Part shown: in pieces, positions 32,758 through 41,829 of the stretch
How positions within the stretch are numbered: the stretch's first letter is position 1
How the letters are laid out: every line of letters starts with the position of its first letter
Program-made: the position numbers and the translations under genes
The notes under the pieces: generated by a model
Database searches by the model: none
Told to the model about the DNA's origin: nothing
Seen by the model: the letters and a program-made list of their open reading frames with translations, nothing else
NCBI GenBank assembly: GCA_017993775.1
Contig: JAGOMA010000033.1
Span: 1 to 55,088, forward strand
DNA from: Chloroflexota bacterium
Lineage (GTDB): Bacteria; Chloroflexota; Anaerolineae; Promineifilales; Promineifilaceae
Reading direction: 5' to 3'
DNA length: 55,088 nt

Positions 32758-35334
32758 ATGACCACAATCAAACCTGCGCGGTCCGGCTGGCAGAATTTGC
32801 TGCGATATATTCTTGGCCGGGGGGCGTTGTCTCTGCTGGCGGTGGTGACGGCCGTTTACATCATTATCCTCGTGGCCAATTACGGTGGCTTCATTGATGA
32901 GATCGTTAAAAGCCGCATTGAGTTGACGTTGGGCGGCATGGTGCGTGAAGGTTGGCTGCGCGACATGCCGGAAGAGGAGCGGACGCTTGTTTATGAACAG
33001 ACGCGGGCAGCTATGCAGGAGGCGGCCGGTTTAAACAAGCCGTTTCCGCTGCGCACGCTGAGCTGGTTGGTGGATGGCCTGACGCTGAATTGGGGGCAGG
33101 CTGATCACCCGCAGGCCTACGGCAACAGCGCCAATTCGGCCGGCGTGCGGCAAATTATTCTGGATCATTTATCGCGGACGTTGTTTATCTTTGGCGCGGC
33201 TTATCTGGTGTTGTTTGTGCTGGCTATTTTTTTGGCGCTGACGCTAAACCGGTATTACGGCCGTTGGTTCGATAAACTATTCGTCCTTCTTTCGCCGCTC
33301 TCGGCCGCCCCAGCCTGGGTGTATGGCGTAATCCTCAGTGTGCTGTTCTTGCGACTTTTCACGTTTTCGACCGGTGGTACGTTCGATACCTGGCCGGAAG
33401 AGTTTCAGGTGTCTTATGTGCCGCTTTTGCTGCGCCGGATGTTTCTGCCCTTCCTGGCAATTTTGATCAGCGGCCTGTTTTTGACCGTTAATTCTTGGCG
33501 GTCCTATTTTTTGGTTTATTCGAACGAGGATTATGTGGCTGTGGCCAGGGCGAAAGGGCTGTCTAACCGGCAAATTGAGCGGCGATACATTTTACGCCCG
33601 GCTCTGCCCGGCCTGCTGACCAGCTTTGCCTTGATGACGGTTGTGTTGTGGCAGGAAGTGATTGTGCTGGAAGCGATATTTAACGTGGCCGGGATTGGGC
33701 AAGTGTTTGTGATTGCGTTGCGGGTTTCAGACACGCCGGTTATTGTGGGGCTGGCGGTGATATTTGCCTATTTGCTGGCGCTGACGGTGCTGCTTCTGGA
33801 CATTGCCTATGCGTTTGTAGACCCCAGGCTGTCGGTGGGGAGTCGGGAGAAGGCCGGGAATTTGGTGATTGCCCAGGGGAAGGGACACGGCCGTTTCCGT
33901 CCTCATATTCACCTGCCGCGCCTGAAATTTCCTACTCTGCCCAGGCCCAATCGCTGGTCGCTGCGCCCTGTTTTGGCGGCTGTGGGGCGGCAGGCGCAAG
34001 GTTTGGGGCGCATCTTGCGGCAGTTGGCGGAATACCCGACGGCCGTTTTCGGGTTAATCGTCATCGCTATCTTTGTCGGCATCGCCATCTACACTGTCAT
34101 CGCCATGCCCTACAATCAGGCCATCGCCGATTGGCGCGGCGATAACAACGTCTGGGCGCGCAATCCCGAAGAGGCGCAGCCTGCCTGGGTTAATTTCTTC
34201 CGCCGCGACAAACTGCCCGAAACGATTGTCATGAACAGCCAGGACCCCGCCATCCAAAAACAAGTGCGCGTCGTTTCCGACAGCCAGACAGAGATTCGCT
34301 ATACGTTTGCCTTCGACTACCCTTACAGCCACTTCCCCCAGGAATTGGCTGTTTACTTCACCTCGCAGTACAACGAAAAACTGCCATATGTGACCATGAC
34401 CTGGATCAACCCCGCCGGGCAGGAAACAGAAATCGCCAGTCTGTCCGGCGAAGACGGGTCTGCTTTTTATTTTTCCCGTGATAAACGGTTGCAGCGCCGG
34501 CTGCGGGCCGATTATCCCCAAGAAGCATTGTTTTTGGACCGCGACGCGGAAGAAGCGGTTATCGTGCAAGGCCCGTATCAGCTCCGTTTTGATGTTCTGG
34601 TTTTTGAAGACGAGGCGATGGTAGACGCCGAATTTGTCCTGTTTGGTCAGGTGCATGGGCTGGCGGGGACAGACGCCAACCGGCGTGATTTGTCTCTGGC
34701 CTTGTTATGGGGAACGCCAGTGGCGCTGGCCTTTGGTCTGGTTGCGGCTGTTGTTACGTCCATTGCCAGCATGTTGCTGGCGGCCGTTGGGGTTTGGTAT
34801 GGCGGCTGGGTCGATCGGTTGGTCCAGTTTTTGACCGAAATCAATCTGCTGCTCCCTTTCCTGGCTGTGAGCCTGATGGTGTATACGTTGTATTCTAAAA
34901 GCATCTGGACCATCCTGGGCGTGACCATTTTGTTGAACATTTTCAGTCATTCGATCAAGACCTATCGTGCTGTCTTTTTGCAAATCAAAGAATCGCCATA
35001 CATGGAAGCGGCGCAGGCTTATGGGGCCAGCGACGGCCGTTTGGTGACGCGCTACCTGACCCCACGTGTCTTGCCTATTTTGCTGCCTAAACTGATCATT
35101 TTGGTGCCGAGCTTCGTTTTTTTGGAAGCGACGCTGGCTTATCTGGGCGTAAGCGACCCGCGCTTGCCGACATGGGGCAAACTGGTGGTAGACGCTCTTT
35201 CTTCTGGCGTGTACCGCGAGGCGTATCATCTGGTGTTAGCGCCGTTTCTTTTGCTATTTCTGGTGGGGTTTGCTTTTGCCATGGTGGGGTTGGCTCTGGA
35301 ACGAATTTTCGACCCGCGTTTGCGGGAACGATAA
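32758..35334 (+). CDS. Fused DppB-DppC-like ABC permease (two BPD_transp_1 domains in one chain)
   Basis: From the ATG at 32758 this is 858 residues; a TTG at 32710 would add 16. The N-terminal half is like DppB/OppB. It has a first helix near 25-42, an extracytoplasmic stretch, and the EAA-loop sequence NEDYVAVARAKGLSNRQIERRY near 250. The C-terminal half is like DppC/OppC, with helix FGLIVIAIFVGIAIYTVIAM near 435, a large extracytoplasmic domain (about 455-640), and a second EAA loop, ESPYMEAAQAYGASDGRLVTRY. In most bacteria these are two proteins. No solute-binding protein or ATPase of the peptide type is adjacent. The substrate may be a peptide or nickel, but that is not shown. Confidence 0.85.
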   Translation: MTTIKPARSGWQNLLRYILGRGALSLLAVVTAVYIIILVANYGGFIDEIVKSRIELTLGGMVREGWLRDMPEEERTLVYEQTRAAMQEAAGLNKPFPLRTLSWLVDGLTLNWGQADHPQAYGNSANSAGVRQIILDHLSRTLFIFGAAYLVLFVLAIFLALTLNRYYGRWFDKLFVLLSPLSAAPAWVYGVILSVLFLRLFTFSTGGTFDTWPEEFQVSYVPLLLRRMFLPFLAILISGLFLTVNSWRSYFLVYSNEDYVAVARAKGLSNRQIERRYILRPALPGLLTSFALMTVVLWQEVIVLEAIFNVAGIGQVFVIALRVSDTPVIVGLAVIFAYLLALTVLLLDIAYAFVDPRLSVGSREKAGNLVIAQGKGHGRFRPHIHLPRLKFPTLPRPNRWSLRPVLAAVGRQAQGLGRILRQLAEYPTAVFGLIVIAIFVGIAIYTVIAMPYNQAIADWRGDNNVWARNPEEAQPAWVNFFRRDKLPETIVMNSQDPAIQKQVRVVSDSQTEIRYTFAFDYPYSHFPQELAVYFTSQYNEKLPYVTMTWINPAGQETEIASLSGEDGSAFYFSRDKRLQRRLRADYPQEALFLDRDAEEAVIVQGPYQLRFDVLVFEDEAMVDAEFVLFGQVHGLAGTDANRRDLSLALLWGTPVALAFGLVAAVVTSIASMLLAAVGVWYGGWVDRLVQFLTEINLLLPFLAVSLMVYTLYSKSIWTILGVTILLNIFSHSIKTYRAVFLQIKESPYMEAAQAYGASDGRLVTRYLTPRVLPILLPKLIILVPSFVFLEATLAYLGVSDPRLPTWGKLVVDALSSGVYREAYHLVLAPFLLLFLVGFAFAMVGLALERIFDPRLRER

Positions 35335-35592
35335 GCTGCCAGACTGGTTTGTGGGCGGTTCGTTCTATGTGAGCATGGGCTATGTGTTTTTGGCCGGTCA
35401 GACGGCCGTTTTTGCGCCACCTGGAAAACGTCCAACCATACCTTTTCAACAACCTACGCTGTGGTAGGGCCTCCCCCATTCGTCACTGTCTCCCGGTAAC
35501 AAGTCAGGTTCTTCGTTCAGTTGAACTTTTTCATAGTACAATGACTTTGGACACGTGATGAGTTCATCGCTGTGTAATAATCAAGGCTCGAG

Positions 35593-38500
35593 ATGAAAAG
35601 ATTTTTTCTTACTTCCCCAATATTCCTGGCCGTAAGTTATCTGCTTTTCGGTATATTTTGGATTGTTTTAACGGACCAACTGCTGGCTGCGCGGATTGTC
35701 GATGCCAACATATTATCCAATTGGCAAACCCTGAAAGGGTGGGTGTTTGTGTTTGGAAGCACTTTGTTGTTGTATTACCTTTTGCGCGTAAGCGCCAGGC
35801 AGCACCGCGCCACGCAGCAGGTTCTCCAGAAGCAAGAACGAGAGTATCGATTTCTTTTTGAGAACAATCCCTTGCCTATGTGGCTTTATGATGAGGTAAC
35901 GCTTGCTTTTTTGGCGGTGAACGAAGCCGCCATTGAACAGTATGGGTATACCCGGGCTGAGTTTTTAAAGATGACTTTGAAGGATATTCGCCCGGCGGCG
36001 GATATTCCCCGTTTGTTAGCCGATGTCGCCGCGACCACACGTTCACTCAACAATGCGGGCGAATGGCGGCATATGCGCCGCGACGGCATGATTTTTCCGG
36101 TCGAAATTGTGTCTCATACATTGAATTACCAGAATCGTAAAGCGCGCCTGGTTGTTGTGCATGATCTCACGGAACAAAAACGGAGCCAGGTTGAGTTGGA
36201 AGCCAACGAGGAGCGTTTCCGGTTGTTGGCGGAGAATGCGCCTGATTTTATTTACCGGTACCGGCTGCTGCCGACACCAGGGTATGAATATGTGTGTCCG
36301 GCGGCTACGGCCATGACCGGTTATACGCCGGACGAGTTTTACCAGGACGCCGGGTTGGATTACAAGCTGGTGCATCCTGAGGATCGACATTTGTTAGATA
36401 AGATCCGGCAGGGTGATGCCGCGCATGATATATCGGAGGTATTGCGTTGGGTGCGTAAAGATGGCGCGACATTGTGGATTGAACAGCGCACGGTGTTGAT
36501 TTTTGATGAAGAGGACGGCCGTTTAACGGCCGTCGAAGGTATTGCCCGCGATGTTACGGAAAAAGTGTTAACCCGCCAGGCGCTGCAAGCCAGCGAAACC
36601 CGCTTCCGCACGGCTATTGATCAGGCGCCGTTTCCTATCATCATCCACGCCGAAGATGGCGAAATTCTGATCATTAACCAGACCTGGGCCGAATTTACCG
36701 GCTACGACCTGGCCGATTTAAAGACCATTCCCGACTGGACGGAGAGGGCGTACGGCGAAAGGCAAGCCCCGATCAAAGAAGGTATCGACCGTCTGTACGC
36801 GCTGAACAGGCGTGCATCCGAAGGGGAATTTACCATTACTTGCCGGGATGGCTCGCAGCGCATCTGGGATTTCAGCACCTCGCCGTTGGGCCGTCTGCCA
36901 GATGGCCGGCGCACGGTTATCAGCATGGCCATGGACGTGACCGACAAGAAGCTTGCCGAATCCAATTTGCGGGCAGTGGCGGCCGAGTTAAACGGGTACT
37001 TCACCAATTCCTTGGATTTATTGTGCATCGCCGACGCCGCCGGTAATTTTCGGCGGTTAAACAAACAGTGGGAGGAAACGTTGGGGTACCCGTTGGACGA
37101 AATCATCGGACGGCCGTTCATGCAATATGTCCACCCTGAAGACAAAAATAAAACTGAAACGGCCGTTGAGTATCTGCTCAATCATGGACAGGTGGTCAAT
37201 TTTGTGAATCGATACCAGCATCGGAAAGGCAGCTACCGCTGGATCGAGTGGCGCGCTTCACAAATTGGCGAAATAACCTATGCTGCGGCGCGAGATATTA
37301 CCGACCGCATCCAGAATGAGCAGCAGCTCCGGCTGCAAAGCACAGCTTTGGAAGCGGCGGCGAACGCCATCGTCATTTTTGATGTAAACGGCCGTATCGA
37401 ATGGGTCAACCCTGCTTTTACGGCCGTTACCGGCTTCAGCCGCGAAGAAGCGCTGGGACAACTGTTATACACCCTGCTGCCATCCGATACCCACAACCAG
37501 GCATTTTACGAAGCATTATCCCAAACCCTCACCACGCTTCAATCCTGGCACGGCGAAATTGTTAACCAGCGCAAAGATGGCGCTTCCTATATTGAGGAAA
37601 CCTCTATCACTCCGGTTAGAGACGACTCAGGCCAGATTGTTCATTTTGTGGCTATCAAACAAGATGTGACCCAACGGCGAAAAGAAGAAAGCGAGCGAGA
37701 ACATTTGCTAAGCCAGGTACGCATGCAGGCGGAACAGATGAGCCAGATTATGCAGAGCGTGCCCGAAGGCATCCTTCTGCTCAATGGGCAAAATCGCCTT
37801 TTGTTGGCCAATTCGCAAGGCCAGGAATACCTCGCGCTGCTCGGCGGCGAGGAAATTGGCGAGATTCTCACGCATCTGGGGGCGCTGAATTTGGAGGCTT
37901 TGCAAACCTCGCCGTTATCCGGCAGTGGTCATGAGGTGGTGGCAGATGACGGCCGTATCTTCATCGCCGCCGCCCGCCCCATCGAAAAAAATACCCCCAA
38001 CACTGAAGGATGGGTGCTGGTCCTGCGTGAAGTGACCAGAGAACGCTTCGTTCAGCAGCAGCTTCAGCAGCAAGAAAAACTAGCCGCCATTGGTCAACTG
38101 GCTGCCGGCATTGCCCACGATTTTAATAATATCTTGGCCGTGATCATTCTCTATGCTGAACTGATGCAGAAGGCATCGTACCCCTCCGCGGACACCCAGA
38201 CCCGCCTGACAACCATCATAGAACAAGCCAACAGAGCCGCGGCATTGATTCAACAAATTCTGGATTTCAGCCGCCAATCTCTCATGGAGCGCCGTCCGGT
38301 GGATTTGCTGCCCTTGCTTGAAGAACAATTTCAGCTCATGCAGCGTATGCTGCCGGAATACATTGATGTCCGCTTCCAAGCCGAACCGGGCCAATTTATT
38401 GTTCAGGCCGATCCGGCCCGTATCCAACAATCGATTATGAACCTGGCAGTTAACGCCCGCGATGCCATGACAACCGGCGGGAAATTGTCCTTTGATTTGT

Positions 38501-39201
38501 CCAGAGTGACCGTGCTAAAAGCGAAAAATTCACCGGTTCCGAACATGGCTGCGGGAAATTGGGTGCGAATTAGCATTCGTGATACAGGGCACGGCATCAG
38601 CCAGGACATTCTCTCGCATATTTTCGATCCATTTTTCACCACCAAAAAACAAGGCGAAGGAACCGGGCTGGGATTGGCCCAGGTGCATGGCATCATCGCC
38701 CAACATGATGGCCATATTACCGTTGAAAGCGAGGCGGGCGCGGGCACAACTTTTACCATTTATTTGCCAGCCCTAACAATCCCAGTTGACCAGCTAACCA
38801 TCAAGTCAGACGCCGATCTTCCCAAGGGTGACGGGGAATTGATCTTGATTGTGGAGGATCAGGAAATGCTGCGCCAGGTGATATCTCAGAGTTTGGAGAT
38901 GTGGCAGTATCGCACCCTGAGCGCCGACAACGGGGTGGAGGCTTTAGCACTACTTGAAAAGCTGCAAGAACCTGTCGCTCTAATTTTCAGTGATGTCATT
39001 ATGCCGCGCATGGGTGGCATTGCCTTGTTGCAGAATCTCGCCCAGCGGAACAGGGACATTCCAGTCGTACTCATGTCGGGACACCCGCTCGATGTTGACA
39101 TGACTCTTTTAGAAGACCTGGGCGTTATTGCTGTTCTAAAAAAGCCGATTCAATTTGAACATCTGGTTCATACAGTGGCTACCATTTTGGGGAAGTATTA
39201 G
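35593..39201 (+). CDS. Membrane hybrid histidine kinase with about six PAS domains and a receiver
   Basis: A 1202-residue kinase. Two helices (about 11-31 and 47-66) form an N-terminal membrane hairpin with a short outer loop. PAS domains then follow at about 83-200, 205-330, 335-455, 460-585 and 590-715, plus a shorter one at about 725-815. Several end in the PAC-type DLTE/DVTE motif. HisKA has H842 in GQLAAGIAHDFNN. The HATPase has NLAVNARDAM, DTGHGIS and GTGLGLAQ. The receiver has D1134 in FSDVIMPRMGG and KKP. It is a paralogue of the kinases at 19201 and 24832. Multiple PAS domains suggest redox, gas or ligand sensing. TACAAT at 35537 is a possible -10. No output regulator is nearby. Confidence 0.93.
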   Translation: MKRFFLTSPIFLAVSYLLFGIFWIVLTDQLLAARIVDANILSNWQTLKGWVFVFGSTLLLYYLLRVSARQHRATQQVLQKQEREYRFLFENNPLPMWLYDEVTLAFLAVNEAAIEQYGYTRAEFLKMTLKDIRPAADIPRLLADVAATTRSLNNAGEWRHMRRDGMIFPVEIVSHTLNYQNRKARLVVVHDLTEQKRSQVELEANEERFRLLAENAPDFIYRYRLLPTPGYEYVCPAATAMTGYTPDEFYQDAGLDYKLVHPEDRHLLDKIRQGDAAHDISEVLRWVRKDGATLWIEQRTVLIFDEEDGRLTAVEGIARDVTEKVLTRQALQASETRFRTAIDQAPFPIIIHAEDGEILIINQTWAEFTGYDLADLKTIPDWTERAYGERQAPIKEGIDRLYALNRRASEGEFTITCRDGSQRIWDFSTSPLGRLPDGRRTVISMAMDVTDKKLAESNLRAVAAELNGYFTNSLDLLCIADAAGNFRRLNKQWEETLGYPLDEIIGRPFMQYVHPEDKNKTETAVEYLLNHGQVVNFVNRYQHRKGSYRWIEWRASQIGEITYAAARDITDRIQNEQQLRLQSTALEAAANAIVIFDVNGRIEWVNPAFTAVTGFSREEALGQLLYTLLPSDTHNQAFYEALSQTLTTLQSWHGEIVNQRKDGASYIEETSITPVRDDSGQIVHFVAIKQDVTQRRKEESEREHLLSQVRMQAEQMSQIMQSVPEGILLLNGQNRLLLANSQGQEYLALLGGEEIGEILTHLGALNLEALQTSPLSGSGHEVVADDGRIFIAAARPIEKNTPNTEGWVLVLREVTRERFVQQQLQQQEKLAAIGQLAAGIAHDFNNILAVIILYAELMQKASYPSADTQTRLTTIIEQANRAAALIQQILDFSRQSLMERRPVDLLPLLEEQFQLMQRMLPEYIDVRFQAEPGQFIVQADPARIQQSIMNLAVNARDAMTTGGKLSFDLSRVTVLKAKNSPVPNMAAGNWVRISIRDTGHGISQDILSHIFDPFFTTKKQGEGTGLGLAQVHGIIAQHDGHITVESEAGAGTTFTIYLPALTIPVDQLTIKSDADLPKGDGELILIVEDQEMLRQVISQSLEMWQYRTLSADNGVEALALLEKLQEPVALIFSDVIMPRMGGIALLQNLAQRNRDIPVVLMSGHPLDVDMTLLEDLGVIAVLKKPIQFEHLVHTVATILGKY

Positions 39202-39304
39202 CCGGAAAGCGTATGGTTAAGAATCTACCAATTCCAGGAAGGCGCGCTTCGACCTTGCGCCAACTGTGTATCCATAGCAAAATCCCCAGAAGGTAACTAA
39301 TCCG

Positions 39305-39979
39305 ATGGATTACGTACTCGTGAATCTTTTGCCGGTGATGGTGGGCGCGACTATAGTGCCGCTGTATCCTGTTGTGACCTTGCTTTTGTTACAAAGCGAA
39401 GATGGGCTGCGTAAAGCCATTGCTTTTATTTCTGGCGGTGTGGCCATGCGTCTGGCGCAGGGCGTTCTCTTTGGCCTTGTCTTTAGCGCGGCGATGGACG
39501 CGAACCCCGAAGGTGGTCGAAAATTAATTGCTTCGACGCTGCTGCTGGTTGTTGGGGTGTTGTTGTTGGTAACGGCCGTTAAAACATGGCGCAAAGAAGA
39601 AGACCCCGACGCGCCCTCGCCTAAATGGATGTCCAACATCAGCGGGCTTACTGCGCTGCGCGCCATGGGCATGGGCGTCTTCTTCATCACCATCGACGCG
39701 AAACAATGGGTGTTCACCCTATCGGCCATCAGCATCATCAGCGAAGGCGGACTGGGTCTGTCCACTGGCCTGGGGCTTTACCTGTTTTACATTCTGGTCA
39801 CGCAAATGCTCATGCTGCTGCCCGTTTTGGGTCGCGCCATCGCGCCGCGGCAAGTCGCCAGGCCGCTGAAGGCAGGGCAAGTCTGGTTAGAGCGCAACAG
39901 TCGTGTGATAATCATAAGCGTGTCGCTGCTTTTTGGACTTTTGTTCTCTTATAAAGCCATGATAGGATTGCTAGGATGA
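39305..39979 (+). CDS. GAP-family (Sap/SfLAP-like) membrane protein
   Basis: A 224-residue protein with about six helices and the layout of the GAP family, named after the mycobacterial sulfolipid-1/glycopeptidolipid addressing protein. Cues are VGATIVPLYPVVTLLLLQS at the start, a short charged mid-loop (RKEEDPDAPSPKWM) and AMGMGVFFITIDAKQWVFTL, with the helix-breaking Lys typical of LysE-like exporters. A role in export of small molecules or lipids is proposed for the family. Its stop overlaps the next start in ATGA, so the two proteins are translationally coupled and may form one complex. Confidence 0.8.
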   Translation: MDYVLVNLLPVMVGATIVPLYPVVTLLLLQSEDGLRKAIAFISGGVAMRLAQGVLFGLVFSAAMDANPEGGRKLIASTLLLVVGVLLLVTAVKTWRKEEDPDAPSPKWMSNISGLTALRAMGMGVFFITIDAKQWVFTLSAISIISEGGLGLSTGLGLYLFYILVTQMLMLLPVLGRAIAPRQVARPLKAGQVWLERNSRVIIISVSLLFGLLFSYKAMIGLLG

Positions 39980-40644
39980 CGACTTCTGAAGAACCCATTC
40001 GAATTAGACTGCGTTTGACTGCGCCGCGGGCAATGGCCGCCGCCGGAATCCTGTTCGCGCTGCTGTTTGCGGCCAGCGTGATCTTGATGCGCCTGGCTGT
40101 CCCTGAAACCCTTTCTGGCGACACATCCTGGGTAGAACAAGGCGCCAGATGGATCACGCTTTCTCTGCTGCTAATGCCTTTTGCCGGCATTACGTTTTTG
40201 TGGTTTATGGGCGTAATTCGTGATCGTCTTAGTGAGGTCGAAGAACATTTCTTATCGACCGTGTTTTTGGGCAGCGGCCTCTTATTCCTGGCGATGGCTT
40301 TTGTTGCCATGGCCATCGCCGGCGGCATTGTGAACAGCGTCAGTATTCAGGGCGGGCAGAATATCCAGCCAGACCTCATTGTTTTCGGCCGTGCCGTTAT
40401 GCTGCAAATTAGCAATGTCTATGCGCTGCGCATGGCTGGCGCGTTTATGATTTCCTTAGGGACCATCTGGCTGCGCACCAACCTGATGCCGCGTTGGCTG
40501 GTGATTGTCACGTATTCGGTGGCGCTGATCTTGTTGGTGGTCATAAATCTTAGCTTGTGGACAGCTTTGATTTTTCCGGTATGGGTATTCTTGGTCAGTG
40601 TTTTTATTTTGCTAACCAATTTACGCGGACCGGTGCAGGCTTGA
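39976..40644 (+). CDS. Hypothetical membrane protein coupled to the GAP-family gene
   Basis: I do not recognise this 222-residue protein. It has a basic N-terminus (RIRLRLTAPR) and about five to six hydrophobic segments, at roughly 18-40, 55-75, 90-115, 145-160, 170-190 and 195-215. A charged loop, RDRLSEVEEHFL, follows the second helix. No catalytic motif or metal-binding cluster is seen. The start overlaps the stop of the GAP-family gene by four bases, so the two are co-translated and may be partners in the same membrane function. It contains no ACGGCCGT octamer. Confidence 0.75.
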   Translation: MTTSEEPIRIRLRLTAPRAMAAAGILFALLFAASVILMRLAVPETLSGDTSWVEQGARWITLSLLLMPFAGITFLWFMGVIRDRLSEVEEHFLSTVFLGSGLLFLAMAFVAMAIAGGIVNSVSIQGGQNIQPDLIVFGRAVMLQISNVYALRMAGAFMISLGTIWLRTNLMPRWLVIVTYSVALILLVVINLSLWTALIFPVWVFLVSVFILLTNLRGPVQA

Positions 40645-40819
40645 GCGTCGGTCTGAACAAGGCGCCCGCCGGACCCCGCACCCCAAAAACCCACCTCTCA
40701 ACGCTGGCCAAAATCAGCGAGTTTTGTTAAGGAATCGTTGATCTTTAACTCGGCGAGATAGGACCAATCTTTAAAGATCAGTCCAATCTGAGAACCGCCA
40801 ACTTGTTTTTGCTTGGTTA

Positions 40820-41449
40820 CTAACCAATTTCTGGAAGACCGTCAAAAAAATCGACGACGCCGGTCTCTAGTGAATATTCCGCCCCCACCACGACTAAACC
40901 ATCCTCTTGGATCAACTGCTCTAAAATTCGCGAGCCATGCCGCAGATGATTGGCGGCGGCGCGGATGTTGGCCCGAACGGCCTGCCGCACCAGCGCTTCC
41001 CGGTTTTGCCGTAGTTCGGTTTCTAGCAATTCTTCCAATGACGGCCGTATCCGATCCACTATCGAGCGCAGATTTGGCGAGCGACTTTGCGATGGCCGCT
41101 CCAGTTCGTCCAGAGTGGCTAAAATCGCGCCACACATCGAATGACCTAACACAACTGCCAGCCGCGTGCCAAATTTCTCGGCCGCAAATTCCACGCTGCC
41201 CACTTGTGATGGCGCCACAACATTACCGGCCACGCGGATGACAAACAAATCGCCCAGCCCCTGGTCAAAGACGATTTCGGCGGGCACGCGTGAATCTGAA
41301 CATCCCAAAATAATGGCGAATGGTTCCTGCCCGGAAACCAGCTCGCGGCGACGCGACGCGCCGGTGGTGGGGCTGCCTTCCTGAATATCGGCGACAAAAC
41401 GATGGTTGCCTTCCTGCAATCTTTCCAATGCTGCTAACGCTGAGATCAT
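40820..41449 (-). CDS. Beta-class carbonic anhydrase
   Basis: A 209-residue beta-carbonic anhydrase, which interconverts CO2 and bicarbonate. Zinc ligands are C50 (in ILGCSDSRVP), H103 and C106 (in LGHSMCGA), with the catalytic dyad D52-R54. NHRFV near the N-terminus and FVIRVAGN at 69-76 are also family signatures. GGAGG precedes the ATG. The 5' region contains a small hairpin followed by a T-run (41468-41494). No bicarbonate transporter is adjacent. The protein is likely cytosolic since there is no signal peptide. Confidence 0.96.
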   Translation of the reverse strand: MISALAALERLQEGNHRFVADIQEGSPTTGASRRRELVSGQEPFAIILGCSDSRVPAEIVFDQGLGDLFVIRVAGNVVAPSQVGSVEFAAEKFGTRLAVVLGHSMCGAILATLDELERPSQSRSPNLRSIVDRIRPSLEELLETELRQNREALVRQAVRANIRAAANHLRHGSRILEQLIQEDGLVVVGAEYSLETGVVDFFDGLPEIG

Positions 41450-41467
41450 GATATTTCCTCCATAAAA

Positions 41468-41494
41468 AGGTGATCGTTTGCCATTCTATCACCT
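41468..41494 (-). promoter_or_regulatory. Possible attenuator hairpin before carbonic anhydrase
   Basis: On the minus strand AGGTGAT, a 13-base loop and ATCACCT are followed by TTTTT and then the ribosome-binding site GGAGG. This has the shape of a weak intrinsic terminator in the leader. It could equally be an operator, since TAGAAT, a possible -10 box, lies in the loop. It is part of the 380-bp spacer 41450-41829, in which I see no gene. Confidence 0.4.
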
Positions 41495-41794
41495 GCCACA
41501 TTTCCTGGTTGCGGTTGGTATTGGCGCAAATGGCTGCTAATTCGCGGATGGGGGGCAAGAGCAAGGCCATTCTTAGCATCGTCACAGTTTACTTGGAAAC
41601 ACGTCGGGGTAAAACGGCCGTAACAGTTTTGTAACATTTGGCAAACACTCCCAGGCCCACGCGCCAGCGCAAAGCGCCATCTCCGTCTGGCTGAAGGACA
41701 ACCAGCGCATATTGCAGAGAAGTCGATACACGAGGCTTGGTTGGCCGGCAGATGAGAGATGGGAAACTTTCATTGCCGGATGCCGCCCCGCGTC

Positions 41795-41822
41795 TGGTCA
41801 ATTCGCTAAACTGGTCTACAAT
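41795..41822 (+). promoter_or_regulatory. Promoter for leaderless M23 peptidase mRNA (candidate)
   Basis: TGGTCA, 16 bases, then TACAAT ends seven bases before the GTG at 41830, so transcription should begin at or next to the start codon. No Shine-Dalgarno sequence is present. This supports GTG 41830 as the start and suggests a leaderless mRNA. Confidence 0.5.
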
Positions 41823-41829
41823 CCTGCCC

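Noticed and set aside
31746..35334. ModA plus the following permease as a molybdate transporter
   Set aside because: The permease has DppB/DppC-type architecture, is separated by a palindromic terminator, and has its own weak start region; ModB features are absent.
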